From: Actinomycetes bacterium
GTDB taxonomy: Bacteria; Actinomycetota; Acidimicrobiia; Acidimicrobiales; JAJZXF01
Direction of reading: 5' to 3'
DNA: 48,033 nt
Assembly (NCBI GenBank): GCA_021791755.1
Contig: JAJYWA010000006.1
Location: forward strand, 1 to 48,033
The position numbers were made by a program, and so were the translations under genes. Under the pieces are notes generated by a model. That model made no database searches, was not told the DNA's origin, and was given only the letters and a program-made list of their open reading frames with translations. Below, one piece after another: positions 34,366 through 42,141 of this stretch; position 1 is the first letter of the stretch; each line of letters opens with the position of its first letter.

Positions 34366-35961
34366 GTGGATCCCCGCACCCCGTGCCTCATCGGCCAAGC
34401 CAGGAGGACTTGGCGTCCCGATGAGGTCGGCGCCGATGACGCGGCGCCGGAGCCCCTGGAGATGTGGAGCGAGGTCGCGCGCGGCGCAGCCTCGGATGCC
34501 GGATCGCCTGGAGCGCTGAGAGACCTCGACAGCGTCCAGGTCGTCTACTGCCAGGCATGGCAGTACGACGATCCTCCTCGCCGGCTCGCGGAACGCCTCG
34601 GAGCCAACCCGCGCCATCGCCTGTACTCGGGCATCGGCGGGACCACCCCTCAAGTCCTACTCGGAGAGACCGCACAGCGGATGCTCGCCGGGGAGATGGA
34701 CCTCGCTCTCGTGGTCGGAGGCGAGGCGCTTGCCACCAGGAGACGTCTCAAGAAGCGCGGCGAGAGACCGACTTGGAGCTTCCCGCCACCCGAGAGGCGC
34801 CCGTTCCCCTGGGAGGCGCCGTTCCATCCCGCCGAGATAGCTCACGGCGTATTCGATGCTTGGTTGACCTTCGCGATCTTCGACAGCGCGCTGCGCTCCA
34901 GGCGAGGAACACCGGTCGTAGAGAGACCCGAAGCGGTCGGCAAGCTGCTGTCGCCGTTGACGGAGGTAGCGGCGGCCAATCCAGATGCTTGGTTCCGCAC
35001 CAGACGATCACCGGCAGACATCGCGACGCCTTCGGCCGAGAACCGCATGATCGCATTCCCCTACACGAAGTACGCCACAGCGATCATGGACGTAGACATG
35101 GCCGCTGGCCTGCTCATGGCCACCACGGAGAAGGCCGACGCCCTCGGCGTTCCGAAGGACCGGCGCGTTTACCTACGGGGATGGTGTTACGCAGAGGACC
35201 CCTGGTATGTCGCAGAGAGGCCCGACATGTCACGCTCTGCAGCCATGCAACAAGCCTCGGCCGAAGCCCTGCGCGCGTCAGGCGTCTCGCTTGATGACAT
35301 CTCCTATCTGGACATCTACTCCTGCTTCGCAAGCGCGGTGGAGCTCTCGGTGGAGGCGCTCGGTATCGACTGTGACAACCTTGACGGCGCGGGGCCTGGA
35401 GAGCGCAGGAGCATCACGCTTACCGGCGGGCTTGCGTACCACGGAGGTCCTGGGCACAACTACGTGAGCCACGCGATTGGAGCGCTCGCCGATGCGCTGA
35501 GAGAGGATCCTGGATCGTACGGGCTCGTGAGCGGAGTCGGCATGCACATGACCAAGCATGCCTTCGGTGTCTGGTCCTCGGTCCCCGGCTCGCCGCCGAG
35601 ACCGGACCTCGAGGCCGTCCAGGCCCGGGCGAGCGCGGCCGGCACGGTTCCAATCCTCGACAACTACTCCGGAAAGGCGCGGGTCGTCGCCTACACGATC
35701 GCTCACTCCCATGACCAGGGGCCGTCGTGGGGCGTCCTCGTCTGCGACGCTCCAGCGCATGCCTCAGGGTCGGGACTGGGACATCCTCATGACCGGCGGC
35801 GCATCTACGCCCGCGTAGAGGACCCCGGCGAGCTGGCTCATGCCGAGTCGGTGGATCTCGTCGGGACCGAGGTGCTCATCACCCCCGGCAACACAGCGCC
35901 CGTCAGCACATCCCTGGCCGATGCCGCCACAGCCTCGGCAAATATAGCCCACCTCACATAA
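34366..35961 (+). CDS. Thiolase-family protein (acetyl-CoA acetyltransferase / lipid-transfer type)
   Basis: 531 aa from GTG 34366, which starts 27 bp after the dehydrogenase stop. The thiolase fold is recognisable from VDPRTPCLIGQARRTW, the active-site Cys in DIYSCFASAVELSVEALG, and the His segment GGLAYHGGPGHNYVSHAI. The C-terminal thiolase CxG motif is replaced by GVGMHMTKHAFGVWS, as in the long atypical thiolases of actinobacteria. These may be retro-aldolases or carrier-type enzymes and not true degradative thiolases. A C-terminal domain of about 130 residues (ARVVAYTIAHSHD...) looks like the OB-like extension of this group. No ribosome site is visible, so the start is tentative. Confidence 0.75.
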   Translation: MDPRTPCLIGQARRTWRPDEVGADDAAPEPLEMWSEVARGAASDAGSPGALRDLDSVQVVYCQAWQYDDPPRRLAERLGANPRHRLYSGIGGTTPQVLLGETAQRMLAGEMDLALVVGGEALATRRRLKKRGERPTWSFPPPERRPFPWEAPFHPAEIAHGVFDAWLTFAIFDSALRSRRGTPVVERPEAVGKLLSPLTEVAAANPDAWFRTRRSPADIATPSAENRMIAFPYTKYATAIMDVDMAAGLLMATTEKADALGVPKDRRVYLRGWCYAEDPWYVAERPDMSRSAAMQQASAEALRASGVSLDDISYLDIYSCFASAVELSVEALGIDCDNLDGAGPGERRSITLTGGLAYHGGPGHNYVSHAIGALADALREDPGSYGLVSGVGMHMTKHAFGVWSSVPGSPPRPDLEAVQARASAAGTVPILDNYSGKARVVAYTIAHSHDQGPSWGVLVCDAPAHASGSGLGHPHDRRRIYARVEDPGELAHAESVDLVGTEVLITPGNTAPVSTSLADAATASANIAHLT

Positions 35962-36037
35962 AGCGCGCCCACAGCCCCAGCGCGCCGGCACGAGCTGCTG
36001 GCGACACGGGCCAGGCCAACGGGCTCCGGCGCGGGGC

Positions 36038-36787
36038 TCAGGAGCTCAGCTTGGCCAGGATCTCATCTGGGATCTCGAAGTTCGCGTAGACGCTCTGGAC
36101 ATCGTCGTGATCATCCAGCGCGTCAACCAGCCGCAGGACCGTTCGCGCATGGCCTTCGGAGTCGAGGGGGACCGTCGTGGTCGGCACGAACGCGATCTCG
36201 GCTGACCTCACCTGCAGTCCAGCTGCCTCCAGCGACGCGCGCACCGCTTGCAGCTCCGGCGGCTCGCAGGTGACCTCCCACTGATCGCCATCGTCACTTA
36301 GATCCTCGGCCCCAGCTTCGAGCGCCATCTCCATCACCTCGTCCTCTTCTCGCTCCTTTGTCAGGGTGACAACTCCCTTGCGCTCGAACTGCCAGGAGAC
36401 CGCGCCCGGCTCGGCTATCGAGCCGCCGTTCCGCGTGAACAGGCTCCGCACCTCGGCGCCGGTCCTGTTCCGGTTGTCCGTCAGACACTCGACCAGCACC
36501 GCCACGCCCTGAGGGGCGTACCCTTCGTAGGAGACAGGCTCGTAGCGCACTCCCTCCAGCTCACCGGTGCCACGCTTGATGGCGCGCTCTATCGTGTCCA
36601 TCGGAACCGAGGCCTCTCGCGCCTTGGTGAACATCGCTCTCAACGCAGCGTTGGAGGTGAGGTCGCGACCGCCCTCACGGGCAGCCACCTCGACCTGGCG
36701 TACCAGCTTTGCGAACAGCTTCGAGCGCGCCGAGTCCTGAGCCCCCTTGCGATACTTGGTCGTGGCCCACTTCGAGTGCCCTGACAC
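36038..36787 (-). CDS. yebC: YebC/PmpR-family protein
   Basis: 249 aa with the family start MSGHSKWATTKYRKGAQD (usually MAGHSKWANIKHRKAAQD), PMDTIERAIKRGTGE, YEGYAPQGVAVLVECLTDN and NGGSIAEPGAVSWQFERKG. Members act as transcription regulators, or in some bacteria as translation factors that relieve ribosome stalling. The GTG start follows the pdxT stop codon without a gap, so translation is probably coupled. In many actinobacteria ruvC follows directly; here the next gene in this direction is far away. Confidence 0.94.
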   Translation of the reverse strand: MSGHSKWATTKYRKGAQDSARSKLFAKLVRQVEVAAREGGRDLTSNAALRAMFTKAREASVPMDTIERAIKRGTGELEGVRYEPVSYEGYAPQGVAVLVECLTDNRNRTGAEVRSLFTRNGGSIAEPGAVSWQFERKGVVTLTKEREEDEVMEMALEAGAEDLSDDGDQWEVTCEPPELQAVRASLEAAGLQVRSAEIAFVPTTTVPLDSEGHARTVLRLVDALDDHDDVQSVYANFEIPDEILAKLSS

Positions 36788-37507
36788 CTAGTCCAGCCTC
36801 TCGCAGTCCAGCCTCTCACGACCACAGAGCTCCGAGAGGAACATGTCGTGAAGGCGAAGATCACCCGCCAGCTCCGGGTGGAATGCGGAGACCATCACAG
36901 GGCCTTGGCGACAGAGCACCGGGCGACAGAGCACCGGGCGCCGGAGCAGGTCCTCACCTCGATCCCCGCCGGATGGCCCCGGCAAGCCCTGAGCTTCACG
37001 ATCGGGTGGCCCTGCGCCCTGGGCTCCACCATCAGCCTTCATCTCCACCTCCGCCATAACCTCGACCCCCTCTCCGACCTGTACAACCACGGGCGCCCGT
37101 ATGAACACCGCCCGGAACGGGTCGGCTCCAAGTTTCTCGACCCGAAGGTCACGCTCGAACGACTCCACCTGCCTACCAAAGGCATTACGCCGCACCACGA
37201 TGTCAATAGCGCCAAAGCACACCTGGTCGGGCCGCCCGCCGATAACTTCGCGGGCCAAGAGGATCATGCCCGCACACGTGCCAAAGGCGGGCATGCCCTC
37301 GGCGAGAAGAGCAGACAGCGCCCCGGCAAGTCCCGATGTTCCGAGCAGCATCGAGATCGTCGTCGACTCCCCACCGGGAAGGACCAAACCGTCCAAGCCA
37401 GCGAGATCCTCGATGGAGGTGACCAAGACCGCTGAAGCGCCAAGCTCCTCCAGCACACGAGCATGCTCCGCGACGTCGCCCTGAAGAGCAAGGATCCCCA
37501 CCTTCAC
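36788..37507 (-). CDS. pdxT: Glutaminase subunit of PLP synthase, PdxT
   Basis: 239 aa from GTG 37507. It supplies ammonia to PdxS. VGILALQGDVAEH, LVLPGGESTTISMLL, the nucleophile in AFGTCAGMILL and the His-Glu pair in AFHPELAGD are all present. Between MAEVEMK and the AFHPEL strand there are about 45 extra residues, rich in Gly/Pro/Arg and including a tandem RPVLC duplication. The C-terminus also ends in a duplicated ERLD. These insertions are absent from ordinary PdxT (about 190-200 aa) and arise from 15-bp tandem repeats. pdxS ends 23 bp upstream. Confidence 0.93.
   Translation of the reverse strand: MKVGILALQGDVAEHARVLEELGASAVLVTSIEDLAGLDGLVLPGGESTTISMLLGTSGLAGALSALLAEGMPAFGTCAGMILLAREVIGGRPDQVCFGAIDIVVRRNAFGRQVESFERDLRVEKLGADPFRAVFIRAPVVVQVGEGVEVMAEVEMKADGGAQGAGPPDREAQGLPGPSGGDRGEDLLRRPVLCRPVLCRQGPVMVSAFHPELAGDLRLHDMFLSELCGRERLDCERLD
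36791..36819 (-). repeat. 15-bp tandem duplication at the pdxT C-terminus
   Basis: GTCCAGCCTCTCGCA is followed by GTCCAGCCTCTCAC on the plus strand. It encodes the repeated RERLD-CERLD tail just before the stop. Confidence 0.9.
36907..36936 (-). repeat. 15-bp tandem duplication inside the pdxT insertion
   Basis: GGCGACAGAGCACCG occurs twice in a row without a mismatch and encodes the duplicated RPVLC segment. Confidence 0.95.
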
Positions 37508-37530
37508 GCGAGGGCCGCCACACGTCCCGC

Positions 37531-38619
37531 CTACCACCCGCGTTCGGCGAGCTTCACATCCAGGTTGGCGATCTCGGTACCTCGCATCGCCTCGCCGAGC
37601 CCCTTGCTCACCTTCGCCAGGATGGCCGGCTCGTCGGGGTGGGCCGTAGCCTCGACTATCGCCCGGGCACGACGCCCAGGGTCAGAGCTCTTGAAGATCC
37701 CCGACCCCACGAAGACCGCCTCCGCCCCCAGCTGCATCACGAGGGCCGCGTCAGCGGGGGTGGCGAGCCCACCAGCGCAGAACAGCGGCACCGGGAGACG
37801 CCCCGCTTCTGCAACCTCGGAGACCAGCTCCTCCGGGACCCTGAACTTCTCAGCGGCGCCCTTGTACAGTGCCGGCTCGGCACGCGCCAGGGCATCCAGC
37901 TCTGACAGGATCGCCCGCAGGTGCCTTACCGCCTCCACCACGTTGCCCGTCCCGGCCTCGCCCTTCGAACGAATCAGCGCAGCCCCTTCCGATATGCGCC
38001 GTAGGGCTTCCCCCAGGTTCGTGGCCCCACAGACGAACGGCGCCGTGAAGGACCACTTCTCAATGTGGAACTGGTCGTCTGCGGGAGTCAGGACCTCGCT
38101 CTCGTCAATGTAGTCGACCCCGAGCGCCTCGAGCACCTGGGCTTCGACGAAGTGACCGATGCGCGCCTTGGCCATCACCGGAATGGTCACCGCCTCCTGT
38201 ATCGCTTCGATGAGTGCCGGATCGCTCATGCGCGCCACCCCGCCGTCGCGGCGGATGTCCGCCGGAACCCTTTCCAACGCCATGACGGCCACAGCCCCTG
38301 CGTCCTCTGCGATCTTCGCCTGCTCGGCATCGACCACATCCATGATCACGCCGCCACGCAGCATCTCGGCCAGACCTCGCTTCACCCTTGCAGTGCCCGT
38401 CAAGCCACGCGCGGAGGCGCCTGAGAGCCTCTCCCCGGAGCTGCCGCCCTCGCTGCCACCTGCGCTGCCACGGGATGCCTTGGTGCTCGCCAGCACGGTC
38501 ACGTGCCGTCCGGCTGTCAGTGGTCCGGGCGAGCCCGTGTCGCCTACCCGCCCTTGAGCGGGGGAAGCATCCACGGACCTCTTGGTACCGGAACCTGCTT
38601 TCTCGAGATCGCTTTCCAC
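37531..38619 (-). CDS. pdxS: PLP synthase subunit PdxS with an N-terminal extension
   Basis: 362 aa against the usual 290-305. The core starts near residue 75 ([23 protein letters not shown]) and has the catalytic residues: Asp in [10 protein letters not shown], Lys in [11 protein letters not shown] and Lys in [10 protein letters not shown]. The first 75 residues are a Gly/Ser/Ala-rich extension. The start is well supported: TAGGAT ends 7 nt before GTG 38619, a leaderless arrangement, so the extension is probably real. PdxS forms a dodecamer and makes pyridoxal phosphate from pentose and triose phosphates with ammonia from PdxT. Confidence 0.95.
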   Translation of the reverse strand: MESDLEKAGSGTKRSVDASPAQGRVGDTGSPGPLTAGRHVTVLASTKASRGSAGGSEGGSSGERLSGASARGLTGTARVKRGLAEMLRGGVIMDVVDAEQAKIAEDAGAVAVMALERVPADIRRDGGVARMSDPALIEAIQEAVTIPVMAKARIGHFVEAQVLEALGVDYIDESEVLTPADDQFHIEKWSFTAPFVCGATNLGEALRRISEGAALIRSKGEAGTGNVVEAVRHLRAILSELDALARAEPALYKGAAEKFRVPEELVSEVAEAGRLPVPLFCAGGLATPADAALVMQLGAEAVFVGSGIFKSSDPGRRARAIVEATAHPDEPAILAKVSKGLGEAMRGTEIANLDVKLAERGW

Positions 38620-38626
38620 GACACCG

Positions 38627-38632
38627 ATCCTA
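38627..38632 (-). promoter_or_regulatory. -10-like TAGGAT for pdxST-yebC
   Basis: TAGGAT (minus strand) ends 7 nt before the GTG of pdxS. No Shine-Dalgarno is present. It lies in the 57-bp gap after the htpX-like gene. Confidence 0.5.
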
Positions 38633-38676
38633 CACTCGCCACAGACCGTCGGCCGCCCGGGTGACCGCCCGGCGGC

Positions 38677-39648
38677 TCAAATCTCCGCAAGCATCTCGAT
38701 GCGGATCCGAGCGTTCCTAGCCAGCGCTCCTTCCCGCCCAGAGCGCTCCGGGAACCGGGTCCCTGCCGTGGGCGGAGGCATGGGGGGAGAGGGGCATATT
38801 GGCCGGATCATCCACAAGAAGTTGGTCGCCCGCCATCCAAAGGGCACACGCCGAGATGCTGGAGCGGCTTGGCCATTCTCCTCGGGCTGGCCATTCAGTT
38901 CGGGCTGGCCACCGACCTTCGAGGAGGTCGAGCGCTCGCCATCGTCGCAGGCTGCAACCGACATCTTCATGATCGCGTCCTGGAGGGCTGGCGGGTACCT
39001 CGTGACCGACACCGCTTCGATGTCGGCCAGAGCTTCCCGTTCCTCGCCGCCGTAGCAACTGCCCAATGCACGGAGACCAGCCGCGCCAACAATCCCAGCC
39101 AGCAGCCCGACGGCGAGGGCCACGAGCGTACGGCCGGCCACGCCGCCCCGCTTCAGCTGCACAAGCTCTCGCGCCAAGGCCCCTTCCAGCTCCACAATGC
39201 TGAGCATGTCCACGAGCCCCCTGGTAACGACTATGGAAGTGCTTCGCGATGAGGCGCCAATGCTGCAGACGTTCGGCGTCTCGACATCGATCAGCAGCAC
39301 CCTAGGCTTCTGCACCCCCACGGAGAGGCAGAGCGAATCGAGGAGATTGTGCACACGGGGCTCGTCACTCGGCTCAACTTGGTGGGCGCCCAGCAGATGA
39401 GCCAGCAACCCCGGACCCGCCCACCAGGCGAGCGCGACCGCCGCCCCAGCCGCGAGCGCCGCGACTCCGAACGCCACCAGCACAGGTAAGAACGCCGAGC
39501 AGACGGCCAGCACGACGACCAGAGCTGCCAGGAAGAGGCAGGCCAGCACGACGACGGGTCTCTCCGATGGCTCGACTCGCCCAGCTCTTTCGGCTCTTTC
39601 GGCTGGCCCAGTACGCCCGGTGCTCACAGCTCTTCCAGCTCGCGACAT
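38677..39648 (-). CDS. HtpX/M48-like membrane protein that has lost its zinc motif
   Basis: 323 aa. After an Arg/Glu-rich leader come two hydrophobic helices (VVVLACLFLAALVVVLAVCSAF and FGVAALAAGAAVALAW), then a soluble part with HtpX-like strands (KPRVLLIDVETPNVCSIG, SIVVTRGLVDML) and another hydrophobic segment (LVALAVGLLAGIVGAAG). In HtpX the next helix carries HExxH; here the same place reads LARELVQLKRGG, so both His are gone. ADIEAVSVTRYPPAL keeps the shape of the third-ligand region. It is probably a non-catalytic M48 relative. An 18-bp tandem repeat encodes GQPELNGQPEENGQ near the C-terminus. Start: TATGCT ends 6 nt before ATG 39648. Confidence 0.7.
   Translation of the reverse strand: MSRAGRAVSTGRTGPAERAERAGRVEPSERPVVVLACLFLAALVVVLAVCSAFLPVLVAFGVAALAAGAAVALAWWAGPGLLAHLLGAHQVEPSDEPRVHNLLDSLCLSVGVQKPRVLLIDVETPNVCSIGASSRSTSIVVTRGLVDMLSIVELEGALARELVQLKRGGVAGRTLVALAVGLLAGIVGAAGLRALGSCYGGEEREALADIEAVSVTRYPPALQDAIMKMSVAACDDGERSTSSKVGGQPELNGQPEENGQAAPASRRVPFGWRATNFLWMIRPICPSPPMPPPTAGTRFPERSGREGALARNARIRIEMLAEI
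38870..38910 (-). repeat. 18-bp tandem repeat in the HtpX-like gene
   Basis: Two similar 18-bp units (38870-38887, 38888-38905) plus TGGCC encode NGQPE-type repeats in a hydrophilic loop. Confidence 0.85.
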
Positions 39649-39654
39649 ACACCC

Positions 39655-39660
39655 AGCATA
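39655..39660 (-). promoter_or_regulatory. -10-like TATGCT for the htpX-like gene
   Basis: TATGCT ends 6 nt before the ATG at 39648, matching the other leaderless starts of the window. The 600 bp upstream (39661-40263) hold no gene that I can support. A minus-strand Arg-rich frame (stop at 39624) is open for about 125 codons but has no recognisable features. Confidence 0.45.
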
Positions 39661-40263
39661 AGAGCGTGCAATCTCCGTCGCATGTCAGAAAAACGCTTGT
39701 CATTCTTAGCACGCGATGCTTGCAGCGACACCTGCGACGGACGCTTGCCACCAAGGAGTACGCCACGGCGGTTGATGAACTGGCAATTCTCGGTCCCAAC
39801 CGAGCGCCCAACCCTTCCACTCATGCGGCGCCGATTACGACGCAGCGTAAGTCGCCGCACACGTCGCTGCGAACGTCCGCGCTCTCCGTAGCCGCAACGT
39901 CCAGCTCGAGATGAGATCACAACACGACAGAACGCTACAGGAGTATTCACCACCTGGGCCGCTGCAGCGGTGATCTTCCCACTTCGATCACAGGACCACC
40001 ACACGCGCGAGGAACCAGATCCAGCGCGCGACCCACCAGCACAGTGATGGTTCCGAAGTCATGCTGGTAGCCGAACGTGGATGCCCTCATGCTCGAATCT
40101 GCTCACGCGCCCAGCGCACTCCACCAGATACGCGACGAAGGCGCACGTCGAGATGATCCCAGGTGACAGTTGGTGAGGCATCGAGGACGGGCCAGCAGGA
40201 CGAGAGATACCGGTCTGGGGGCGCCAGCAAGAGCGTTCAATCGAAGCTCCCGCGCGCTGCCCA

Positions 40264-40283
40264 GTGTAAAACACCTATACTAT
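40264..40283 (+). promoter_or_regulatory. padR promoter with GTGT-AAA-ACAC inverted repeat
   Basis: GTGTAAAACAC (40264-40274) is a short perfect inverted repeat next to TACTAT (40278-40283), which ends 7 nt before ATG 40291. PadR regulators commonly bind dyads like ATGT-n-ACAT over their own promoters, so autoregulation is likely but inferred. Confidence 0.5.
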
Positions 40284-40290
40284 TGTGACG

Positions 40291-40716
40291 ATGAGAGTTG
40301 ATCACCAGCCACGGTGCCGTTGTCGGGTCGGTCCGAGCCACTTCGAGGTCCGGGCACGCATCGAGCGCTTCGCCGAGCCGGCCGTGCTGCTATTGCTCGC
40401 CGAGGGCGAAAACCACGGCTACCAGCTCGCCGACCACCTCGAAGAGCTTCTAGACGAAGGCCGGGTCGACTTCGGCAACCTCTACCGGTTGCTGCGCGCA
40501 CTCGAAGAGGAGGGGCTCGTCGCTTCGAGGTGGAGCGAGGAGGCTCCCGGACCACAGAAACGTGTCTACGAGCTCACCAGCGAGGGTGCGGCCCTGCTTG
40601 CCGCCTGGGCGATGTCGCTTCGAGCTCGAAGCAAGAGGATCGCAGCGCTGCTCGCCCGCTTCGAGGCCCTCGATTCGCCGGTTCCCCGAGAGACCCAAGA
40701 CCGACGAGACCTATGA
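40291..40716 (+). CDS. PadR-family transcriptional regulator
   Basis: 141 aa. The winged helix is clear: EPAVLLLLAEGENHGYQLAD, LEELLDEGRVDFGNLYRLLR (recognition helix), LEEEGLVASRW, and the wing PQKRVYELTSEG. A C-terminal helix for dimerisation follows. The N-terminus has a His/Cys cluster (DHQPRCRCRVGPSH) that could bind a metal or sense thiol oxidation. It is the first gene of the plus-strand cassette. The ATG at 40291 was chosen over the GTG at 40285 because of the -10 spacing. Confidence 0.9.
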   Translation: MRVDHQPRCRCRVGPSHFEVRARIERFAEPAVLLLLAEGENHGYQLADHLEELLDEGRVDFGNLYRLLRALEEEGLVASRWSEEAPGPQKRVYELTSEGAALLAAWAMSLRARSKRIAALLARFEALDSPVPRETQDRRDL

Positions 40717-40758
40717 GGCAAGCGACCCAAGTGCAGGTAACGGACAAGGAGAAGAACC

Positions 40759-41001
40759 ATGATGCACACTATGCAACGCGATGACATCGAGCGCGGCCCA
40801 CGGGGCCACGGTCGGGACCATGATGGAGGCTGCTGCGGCGGCTCGGGTTGCTGCGGCGGCCACGGCCGAGGTGCGCGCTTCGAGCGTGAGGAAGACACGG
40901 CGAGCCGGCGCCGCGTGCTCGAGGAGCGACGGCGGGACCTGGAGGAGGCGCTCGCCGAGGTGACGAGTGAGCTTTCCGACCTCGCCACCGAGCCTCACTG
41001 A
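40759..41001 (+). CDS. Cys/Gly/His-rich miniprotein with a coiled-coil tail
   Basis: 80 aa. Residues about 12-35 are Gly/Cys/His-rich (GHGRDHDGGCCGGSGCCGGH), with two CC pairs and several His, so metal binding is likely. Residues about 50-75 (RRRVLEERRRDLEEALAEV) form an amphipathic helix. The layout recalls DUF5320-like small proteins. The ribosome site AAGGAG is at a good distance from ATG 40759. It overlaps the next gene at CTGA. Function unknown; by context a metal or redox carrier for the cassette. Confidence 0.7.
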   Translation: MMHTMQRDDIERGPRGHGRDHDGGCCGGSGCCGGHGRGARFEREEDTASRRRVLEERRRDLEEALAEVTSELSDLATEPH

Positions 41002-41687
41002 CGCCAAGCACCGCTGAGGAGGGAGGCCGGACGGGAGAACAGCGGCCCGGAACCAACGTCTTCGAGGAGCTCACCGCCCGCTACGACACCTGGTACGCCA
41101 GCGCGCCCGGGCGGTTGCTCTTCGCCCTCGAGCTCGCCTGCCTGCTCCCACTCGTGCCCCTCGGGCCCGGTGCTCGCATCGAGGTCGGCGCCGGCTCAGG
41201 ACGCTTTGCCGCCGCGCTCGGCCTTGATGTCGGCCTCGATCCTGCTCGGGCGCCGTTGCGTCTTGCCGCCAGGCGCGCCGTGGCGGTCGTCCAGGGCGTC
41301 GGTGAGCGCCTGCCCTTCGGTGACCGCACCTTCGCCGCGGTGGTGCTCGTCTTCACGCTCTGCTTCGCCGACGACCCAACCGCGCTCCTCGACGAGGCGC
41401 GGCGGGTACTAGCTCCCTCGGGGCGCCTCGTCTGCGGCGTGGTCCCGCTCGACAGCGCCTGGGGTCGCCGCTACGAGACGCAGGGACGCGCTCGCCATCC
41501 CTTCTACCAAGGCGCCCAGTTCTTCACCCTCGCCGAGCACCTCCGCATGCTCACAAGTGCCGGATTCGTGCTCACCGGCGCTTTCTCCACCCTCACCCAG
41601 GCCCCAAGCGACGACCCGGTCGAAGAAGTCGTACAAAACGGTCTCGTGCCCGGCGCCGGGTTCGTCGCTCTCCAGGCGAGACCGTAG
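40998..41687 (+). CDS. SAM-dependent methyltransferase (class I), likely CTG start
   Basis: 229 aa. The conserved N-terminus FEELTARYDTWYASAPGR precedes motif I (IEVGAGSGRFAAALG), then VGERLPFGDRTFAAVVLVFTL (motifs II and III) and LDEARRVLAPSGRLVCGVVP. It is a UbiE/Methyltransf_11-type fold with an unknown acceptor. The homologous sequence starts before the first usual start codon (TTG 41115). Upstream in frame there is no ATG, GTG or TTG, but a CTG at 40998 overlaps the stop of the preceding gene as CTGA. I take that as the start. Confidence 0.75.
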   Translation: MTPSTAEEGGRTGEQRPGTNVFEELTARYDTWYASAPGRLLFALELACLLPLVPLGPGARIEVGAGSGRFAAALGLDVGLDPARAPLRLAARRAVAVVQGVGERLPFGDRTFAAVVLVFTLCFADDPTALLDEARRVLAPSGRLVCGVVPLDSAWGRRYETQGRARHPFYQGAQFFTLAEHLRMLTSAGFVLTGAFSTLTQAPSDDPVEEVVQNGLVPGAGFVALQARP

Positions 41688-41765
41688 CCACCGTCTCGAG
41701 AGCCAGGGCCCCGCCCCTACAGATGGATCGTCTCTGTACCGGCATACGCGGGAAGGAATATCTAG

Positions 41766-41777
41766 ACATCTAGATGT
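41766..41777. promoter_or_regulatory. 12-bp palindrome, probable ArsR operator
   Basis: ACATCTAGATGT is a perfect palindrome, with a second TCTAGA just upstream (41761-41766). It lies directly before the arsR start, as expected for an ArsR/SmtB operator that controls its own gene. Confidence 0.6.
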
Positions 41778-41790
41778 GTTGAACAAGTTG

Positions 41791-42141
41791 ATGACGACGG
41801 TCCCGATCGACACACGAGATCCCGACCTGGTGGCGTTGGGCGCGGCACTCGGCGAGGAGGAGGCCCACGCGCTGGCCGAGCTGCTCCAGGCGCTCGGTGA
41901 CCCGACGAGGCTGCAGATCCTCTCGGTGATCGGCACGTCCTGTGTCCCGGTCAGGACGATCGTGGCGACAACCGGGTTGCGCCAGCCGGCGGTCTCCCAC
42001 CACCTGCGGGTTCTGCGAGACCGCGGCATCGTACGCGCCGAGCGGCGTGGGACCTATGTCTACTACTGCGCGGCGAGCGAGGCGCTACGTCCTGCGATCG
42101 ACGCAGCGCGCACGCTGCTGGCTGCCCGGAGACGGCGATGA
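41791..42141 (+). CDS. ArsR/SmtB-family regulator
   Basis: 116 aa. EEEAHALAELLQALGDPTRLQILSVIG, the recognition helix region TTGLRQPAVSHHLRVLRDRGIV, and the wing RRGTYVYYCAAS are the ArsR winged helix. One Cys (IGTSCVPVRTI) lies at the alpha-3 region, where metal or metalloid sensors often have ligands. A CxC pair is not seen. The start is uncertain: ATG 41791, or GTG 41776 within the palindrome. It is a second regulator inside the cassette. Its stop overlaps the next start as ATGA. Confidence 0.88.
   Translation: MTTVPIDTRDPDLVALGAALGEEEAHALAELLQALGDPTRLQILSVIGTSCVPVRTIVATTGLRQPAVSHHLRVLRDRGIVRAERRGTYVYYCAASEALRPAIDAARTLLAARRRR

Noticed and set aside
39624-40004. Arg-rich 126-aa minus-strand protein upstream of the htpX-like gene
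   Set aside because: No family features; it overlaps the htpX-like start and its leaderless promoter, and its composition looks like random high-GC coding.
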